NCBI RefSeq assembly: GCF_000974445.1
Contig: NZ_BBOJ01000010.1
Span: 248,001-312,000 of the forward strand
Length of the DNA stretch: 64,000 nucleotides
From: Lentzea aerocolonigenes
GTDB lineage: Bacteria > Actinomycetota > Actinomycetes > Mycobacteriales > Pseudonocardiaceae
Direction of reading: 5' to 3'
How positions within the stretch are numbered: position 1 is the stretch's first letter; each line of letters opens with the position of its first letter. Positions 60,545 through 64,000 of the stretch are shown in pieces. The position numbers and the translations under genes are program-made. Below the pieces are notes generated by a model. The model was given only the letters and a program-made list of their open reading frames with translations, searched no databases and was not told the origin of the DNA.

Positions 60545-61168
60545 ATGACCACGACCGGCCTGGACGAGTTCGCGCTGCTCGACGAGACCTGGCGCTCGGT
60601 CACCCCGGACGCCGCCCGGCGCATGCTCATCGCGGCCGCCCACGCGTTCGCGGGCAAGGGATACCACGCCACGACGACCCGTGACATCGCTTCACTCGCG
60701 GGAATGTCCCCGGCGGCGGTCTACATCCACTACCGGTCCAAAGAGGAACTGCTCTTCAACATCTCGCTCGTCGGCCACGAGACGTCGCTCGCCCTGCTGT
60801 CGCGCATCGAGGGTCGTGACGCGGTGGAGCGGCTCAGGAACGCGGTGTCGTCGTTCGCGGGCTGGCACGCGGAGTACCACACGACGGCGCGGGTGGTGCA
60901 GTACGAACTGGGTGCGCTCACTCCCGAGCACCACGCCGAGGTGGCGGTGCTGCGCCGGGGCATCGAGCAGCAGATGCGCTCCTACATCGCGGACGGCGTC
61001 GCGGAGGGTGTGTTCGACGTGCCGGACCTCAAGGGCGCGACCCTCGCCGTGCTGTCGCTGTGCATCGACGTCGCGCGCTGGTACCAGCCGAGCGGGAAGC
61101 GGACACCGGACGAGATCGGCGCGTTGTACGCCGACCTCGTCCTCAGGATGGTCCGGCCGGCTACCTGA
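60545..61168 (+). CDS. TetR-family regulator of the acyl-CoA regulon
   Basis: A 207-residue repressor: an N-terminal helix-turn-helix (RRMLIAAAHAFAGKGYHATT, DIASLAGMSPAAVYIHY, KEELL) and a helical ligand domain that would bind an acyl-CoA. It is divergent from the acyl-CoA dehydrogenase across the double operator, so it most likely represses itself and that operon. The same palindrome upstream of the FabG-like and carboxylase genes extends the regulon. ATG 60545 follows GAGGAG. Confidence 0.88.
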   Translation: MTTTGLDEFALLDETWRSVTPDAARRMLIAAAHAFAGKGYHATTTRDIASLAGMSPAAVYIHYRSKEELLFNISLVGHETSLALLSRIEGRDAVERLRNAVSSFAGWHAEYHTTARVVQYELGALTPEHHAEVAVLRRGIEQQMRSYIADGVAEGVFDVPDLKGATLAVLSLCIDVARWYQPSGKRTPDEIGALYADLVLRMVRPAT

Positions 61169-61433
61169 CCGACCTGCGGCCGTACATCCCGGCCACGACC
61201 GAGACGCCGATCGCGGCAACGATGATCTGGACGATCACCTCGATCCAGTCGATGCCCGGCGTGTCCTGCACGCCGAGCAGCCGCGCGATCCACGAGCCGA
61301 TGAACGCCGCCGCGATGCCGACCAGCAGCGTCAGCCAGATCGGGATGGCCTGCTTGCCCGGTGCGAACAGCTTGCCGAGCAAGCCCAGGATCAGACCGAT
61401 GACGAGTGCGCCGAGAATGCTCTCGATGGTCAC
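61161..61433 (-). CDS. GlsB/YeaQ/YmgE-family membrane protein
   Basis: A 90-residue protein with three transmembrane helices (about 5-24, 33-52, 63-84) and the GLxxG-rich pattern of the family (ILGALVIGLILGLLGKLFAPG is the first helix). Family members are stress-linked membrane proteins of unknown mechanism. It starts at GTG 61433 and overlaps the TetR gene by eight bases convergently. Confidence 0.85.
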   Translation of the reverse strand: MTIESILGALVIGLILGLLGKLFAPGKQAIPIWLTLLVGIAAAFIGSWIARLLGVQDTPGIDWIEVIVQIIVAAIGVSVVAGMYGRRSVR

Positions 61434-61518
61434 GGACGCCTCCTCCGCTACTCCCCGTTGAAGGTGGGGATCTCGAAGAAAATCATCCCGTCACTCGGCA
61501 TGATCCGCAGCTCGAGAA

Positions 61519-62298
61519 CTACCAGCGGCTGCCGGAGACCTGCGCCATCCACTGGTTGATCGTCGCGGTCCAGTCCGTGCCGATCGCCTGCTGGTGCGAC
61601 ACCGCGAAACGGCCGTACGCGTCACCGCCCGCACGGAGCAGTCCGGCGCGCTTGTCAGCCTCCAGGATCACGTGCAGCTCGCCCGGCGTGGTCACGAACG
61701 TGAGCTCGACCTGCTTGAGGCGGCCGGAGAACTGCGGCGGCGGGTAGAACTCGATCTCCTGGTAGAACGGCAGCTGCTGCGGCACGCCGTAGATGCGGCC
61801 GCGCTCGTTGTCCGCCTTGGTGAAGCGGAAGCCCATCTGCCCGAACGCCTGGAGCACGGCGTCCTGCGACGGCAGCGGGTGCACCCAGATCGGGTCGAGG
61901 TCGCCGGGGTCGATGGCGCCGCGGACCTCGAGCTCGGTGCGCAGGCCGAGCTGCATGCCGTGCAGCTGCATGCCGCCCACGACGTTGAGCGGGCACTCGA
62001 ACGGCACCGGGATCTGGAACGGCAGCGAGAGGTTCTGGTGCGGCTGCGCGAGGATCCGCTGTCCCACGGAGAACTTGTGGAACTCCATGTTGGTGTTGTA
62101 CTCGTTGTCGCCGCTCTCGACCTCGACGCGGGTGAGCAGCGCCAGCGTGACGTGGTCGATCTCGGCCGGGTGGTCGCCGCCGGCGATGCGAACCTCGCCG
62201 GAGAGCACCTCACCGGGACGCACGTTCGGGTTGGTCAGCACCGTGTCGACAGTCGGCCCGCCCACGCCGAACGCGCGCATCATCCTCTTGAACACCAC
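61519..62298 (-). CDS. Spo0M/SpoOM-family sporulation-control protein
   Basis: The 259-residue protein matches the SpoOM family: an arrestin-like beta-sandwich opening with KRMMRAFGVGGPTVDTVL, VRPGEVLSGEVRIAGGDH, and LPFQIPVPFECPLN. In Bacillus, Spo0M influences sporulation and cell division; in actinomycetes the role is uncertain. GTG 62298 has GGAGG five bases upstream. Confidence 0.85.
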   Translation of the reverse strand: MVFKRMMRAFGVGGPTVDTVLTNPNVRPGEVLSGEVRIAGGDHPAEIDHVTLALLTRVEVESGDNEYNTNMEFHKFSVGQRILAQPHQNLSLPFQIPVPFECPLNVVGGMQLHGMQLGLRTELEVRGAIDPGDLDPIWVHPLPSQDAVLQAFGQMGFRFTKADNERGRIYGVPQQLPFYQEIEFYPPPQFSGRLKQVELTFVTTPGELHVILEADKRAGLLRAGGDAYGRFAVSHQQAIGTDWTATINQWMAQVSGSRW

Positions 62299-62453
62299 TG
62301 GGGCCTCCTGAAGCCACTCGCAACTTTGCGGGGAAGTCTGCCTGCTGAATCGCCCGAATGCGGCGAAGCGTTCCGTTGACGCCTCAACACCCCGATCGGT
62401 TCCGTATGGACTTCCGTTGACTTCAGATGGCAACATGCGACCGCCGTCACATA

Positions 62454-62469
62454 CTAAGCGGTCGCTCAG
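62454..62469 (+). promoter_or_regulatory. CTAAGC-N4-GCTCAG operator, copy 4
   Basis: CTAAGCGGTCGCTCAG differs from the perfect palindrome in one base of the right arm and overlaps the ribosome-binding AGGAGG of the carboxylase gene, so bound repressor would also cover the start region. Confidence 0.6.
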
Positions 62470-62479
62470 GAGGATTGCC

Positions 62480-64000
62480 GTGCTGCTCGTCGCCAACCGG
62501 GGTGAGGTCGCCGTCCGCGTGCTGCGCGCGGCAGCTGACCTGGGGATTCGCACCGTGGCGGTGTACGCGGAGGACGACGCCTCCTCGCTTCACGTGACGC
62601 TCGCGGACCGTGCCGTCGCACTGCGTGGGGACTCGCCGTACCTGGACGTCGATCAGCTTCTGGACGCCGCCGAGGGGTGCGTGGCCGTGCATCCGGGGTG
62701 GGGCTTCCTGTCCGAGAACGCAGCTTTCGCACGGGCGTGCACCGAACGGGGGCTGGCGTTCGTCGGGCCGTCGCCCGAGGTGCTGGAGCTGCTGGGCGAC
62801 AAGGTGCGAGCGCGCGAGTTGGCCTCTTCGCTCGGGATCCCGGTGCTGGACGCGGCACCCGGCGAGTTCCCGGTGATGGTCAAGGCGGTCGCCGGTGGTG
62901 GCGGCAAGGGCATGCGGGCGGTGTACGCGCCCGAGGATCTCGACAGCGCGGTCGAGGCGTGCCGGGCGGAGGCGCTGGCGGCGTTCGGGGTGGGAGACGT
63001 CTACCTCGAACGGCTGCTGCCCTCCGCCCGGCACGTCGAGGTGCAGCTGGTCGGGACGTCGGTGATCGGTGACCGCGACTGTTCGCTGCAGCTGCGGCAC
63101 CAGAAGGTCGTGGAGATCGCGCCCGCTCCCCTAATCGATCCGTTGCTGCGCAAGGCGCTGCACGAGGCCGCCGTGGCGATCGCGACCGCGGCCGGGTACA
63201 CGGGCGTCGGCACGGTGGAGTTCCTGGTCTCCGGGGACTCGTTCGCGTTCCTGGAGGTCAACCCGCGGCTGCAGGTCGAGCACACGGTGACCGAGATGGT
63301 GTCCGGTGTGGACCTCGTGCGCACCCAGCTGTTGCTGGCCTGGGGCGGTGACGTGGACTTCACGCCCGTCGACCGCGGTTCGGCCGTGCAGGTGCGCGTG
63401 AACCAGACCTCCGGTGGTGTGCTGTCGGCGTTCGGGCTTCCTGCCGGGCCCGGCGTCCGCGTCGACACGCACGGGTACGTCGGGTACCGGGTCGGCACGC
63501 GGTACGACGGGTTGCTGGCGAAGCTCGTGGTGCACGGCGAGGATCTCGACGTCGCGCTGAACCGGGCGCGGCGGGCGTTGCGCGAGTTCCGGATCGAGGG
63601 CGTCCCGACGAACCTCGAGTTCCTGAAGTCGTTGCTGGATCGCGACATCGTGGGCGCCACGACCGACTTCGTGGTCGAGGAGCCTGTTGACGGCATGCGG
63701 GCGCCGCTGGCGGGCACGGTGGTGGCCGTCTCGGCCGACTCGGTGGTGCTGGAAGCGATGAAGATGCAGCACGTCGTGCGGGTGTCCGGCGACGTGCTGG
63801 TGTCGGTGGGCGACACCGTTGCCCTGGGGCAGCTGCTGGCTTCCAGCTCGGGTGAGTCCACTGAGGACGTCGTCGAGGTGGATCTGGAAGAGGTGCGGCC
63901 GGACCTGGCGGAGGTGCTGGCACGGCACGACTTCGACCGTCCCGAGGCTGCCGCGCGACGGCACGCGGCCGGTGGGCGGACCGCGCGGGAGAACATCGCG
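62480..64000 (+). CDS. Fused biotin-dependent acyl-CoA carboxylase, 3' end cut by window edge
   Basis: The frame is open to the end of the window (507 codons). Residues 1-400 are a biotin carboxylase (LLVANRGEVAVRVLRA, GGGGKGMR near 139, FLEVNPRLQVEH). A short biotinyl domain has EAMKMQH near 423-429, about 15 residues shorter than usual before the motif. RRHAAGGRTARENIA then begins a carboxyltransferase domain, so BC, BCCP and CT are on one chain, as in the long-chain/acyl-CoA carboxylase family. It is under the CTAAGC operator. AGGAGG lies six bases before GTG 62480. Confidence 0.88.
   Translation, partial: MLLVANRGEVAVRVLRAAADLGIRTVAVYAEDDASSLHVTLADRAVALRGDSPYLDVDQLLDAAEGCVAVHPGWGFLSENAAFARACTERGLAFVGPSPEVLELLGDKVRARELASSLGIPVLDAAPGEFPVMVKAVAGGGGKGMRAVYAPEDLDSAVEACRAEALAAFGVGDVYLERLLPSARHVEVQLVGTSVIGDRDCSLQLRHQKVVEIAPAPLIDPLLRKALHEAAVAIATAAGYTGVGTVEFLVSGDSFAFLEVNPRLQVEHTVTEMVSGVDLVRTQLLLAWGGDVDFTPVDRGSAVQVRVNQTSGGVLSAFGLPAGPGVRVDTHGYVGYRVGTRYDGLLAKLVVHGEDLDVALNRARRALREFRIEGVPTNLEFLKSLLDRDIVGATTDFVVEEPVDGMRAPLAGTVVAVSADSVVLEAMKMQHVVRVSGDVLVSVGDTVALGQLLASSSGESTEDVVEVDLEEVRPDLAEVLARHDFDRPEAAARRHAAGGRTARENIA

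Overview
The window is high-GC DNA with GTG and ATG starts, many 1-4 base start/stop overlaps (ATGA, GTGA) and a gene content typical of the actinomycete order Pseudonocardiales (Lentzea, Saccharothrix or Actinosynnema-like; this placement is inference). It falls into two parts: an accessory block of about 37 kb (1 to about 37.3 kb) and ordinary chromosome from the tRNA-Pro gene at 37.36 kb to the end.

The accessory block looks like the right-hand part of an integrative and conjugative element that uses a type IV secretion system, not the FtsK/TraB single-protein transfer of pSAM2-like elements. From 18.0 kb back to 6.4 kb one minus-strand operon encodes a sigma-like helix-turn-helix regulator, a VirB2-like pilin, a polytopic VirB6-like protein with a repeat-bearing tail, a PrgI/VirB3-like protein, a VirB4 ATPase, a VirD4/TraD coupling ATPase, a replication-relaxation family protein and a two-domain cell-wall hydrolase. 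The first 6 kb carry small zinc-ribbon and hypothetical proteins, some tandemly duplicated, a double winged-helix protein, and a protein with two RAMA-type domains. From 18.6 to 25.4 kb come a DNA methyltransferase with a degenerate partner, a second recombinase module (tyrosine recombinase, XRE protein, zinc-finger recombinase-like protein) and a C5-cytosine methyltransferase whose central section is read in an unexpected frame. A lipoprotein, an excisionase and a phage-type integrase follow (25.4-28.7 kb). No relaxase and no attachment repeats were found, so the left end probably lies outside the window.

Between the integrase and the tRNA is a defence cluster. A Gabija-type pair (OLD-family ATPase/TOPRIM nuclease plus UvrD-like helicase) sits back to back with an unusual pair: a 708-residue GNAT-PIN-(GNAT-like)-EVE/PUA-like protein and a small ASCH-domain protein. 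A perfect LexA (SOS) box lies between those two genes. This second pair is the best candidate here for an undescribed system.

The chromosomal part holds a LuxR-type two-component pair, the conserved der-plsC-cmk-aroH block, a STAS / HATPase-receiver / TPR regulatory cluster, a DUF1015 protein, a KhtTU-like cation/proton antiporter, an intracellular subtilase with a small overlapping partner gene, and an SOS-box-linked coiled-coil protein. From 50 kb on it is lipid and acyl-CoA metabolism: short-chain dehydrogenases, a MaoC hydratase, thiolase, acyl-CoA dehydrogenase and a fused biotin-dependent acyl-CoA carboxylase. Four copies of a palindrome, CTAAGC-N4-GCTTAG, lie in front of the SDR/MaoC genes, between the acyl-CoA dehydrogenase and a divergent TetR gene, and in front of the carboxylase. 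They suggest one TetR-controlled regulon.
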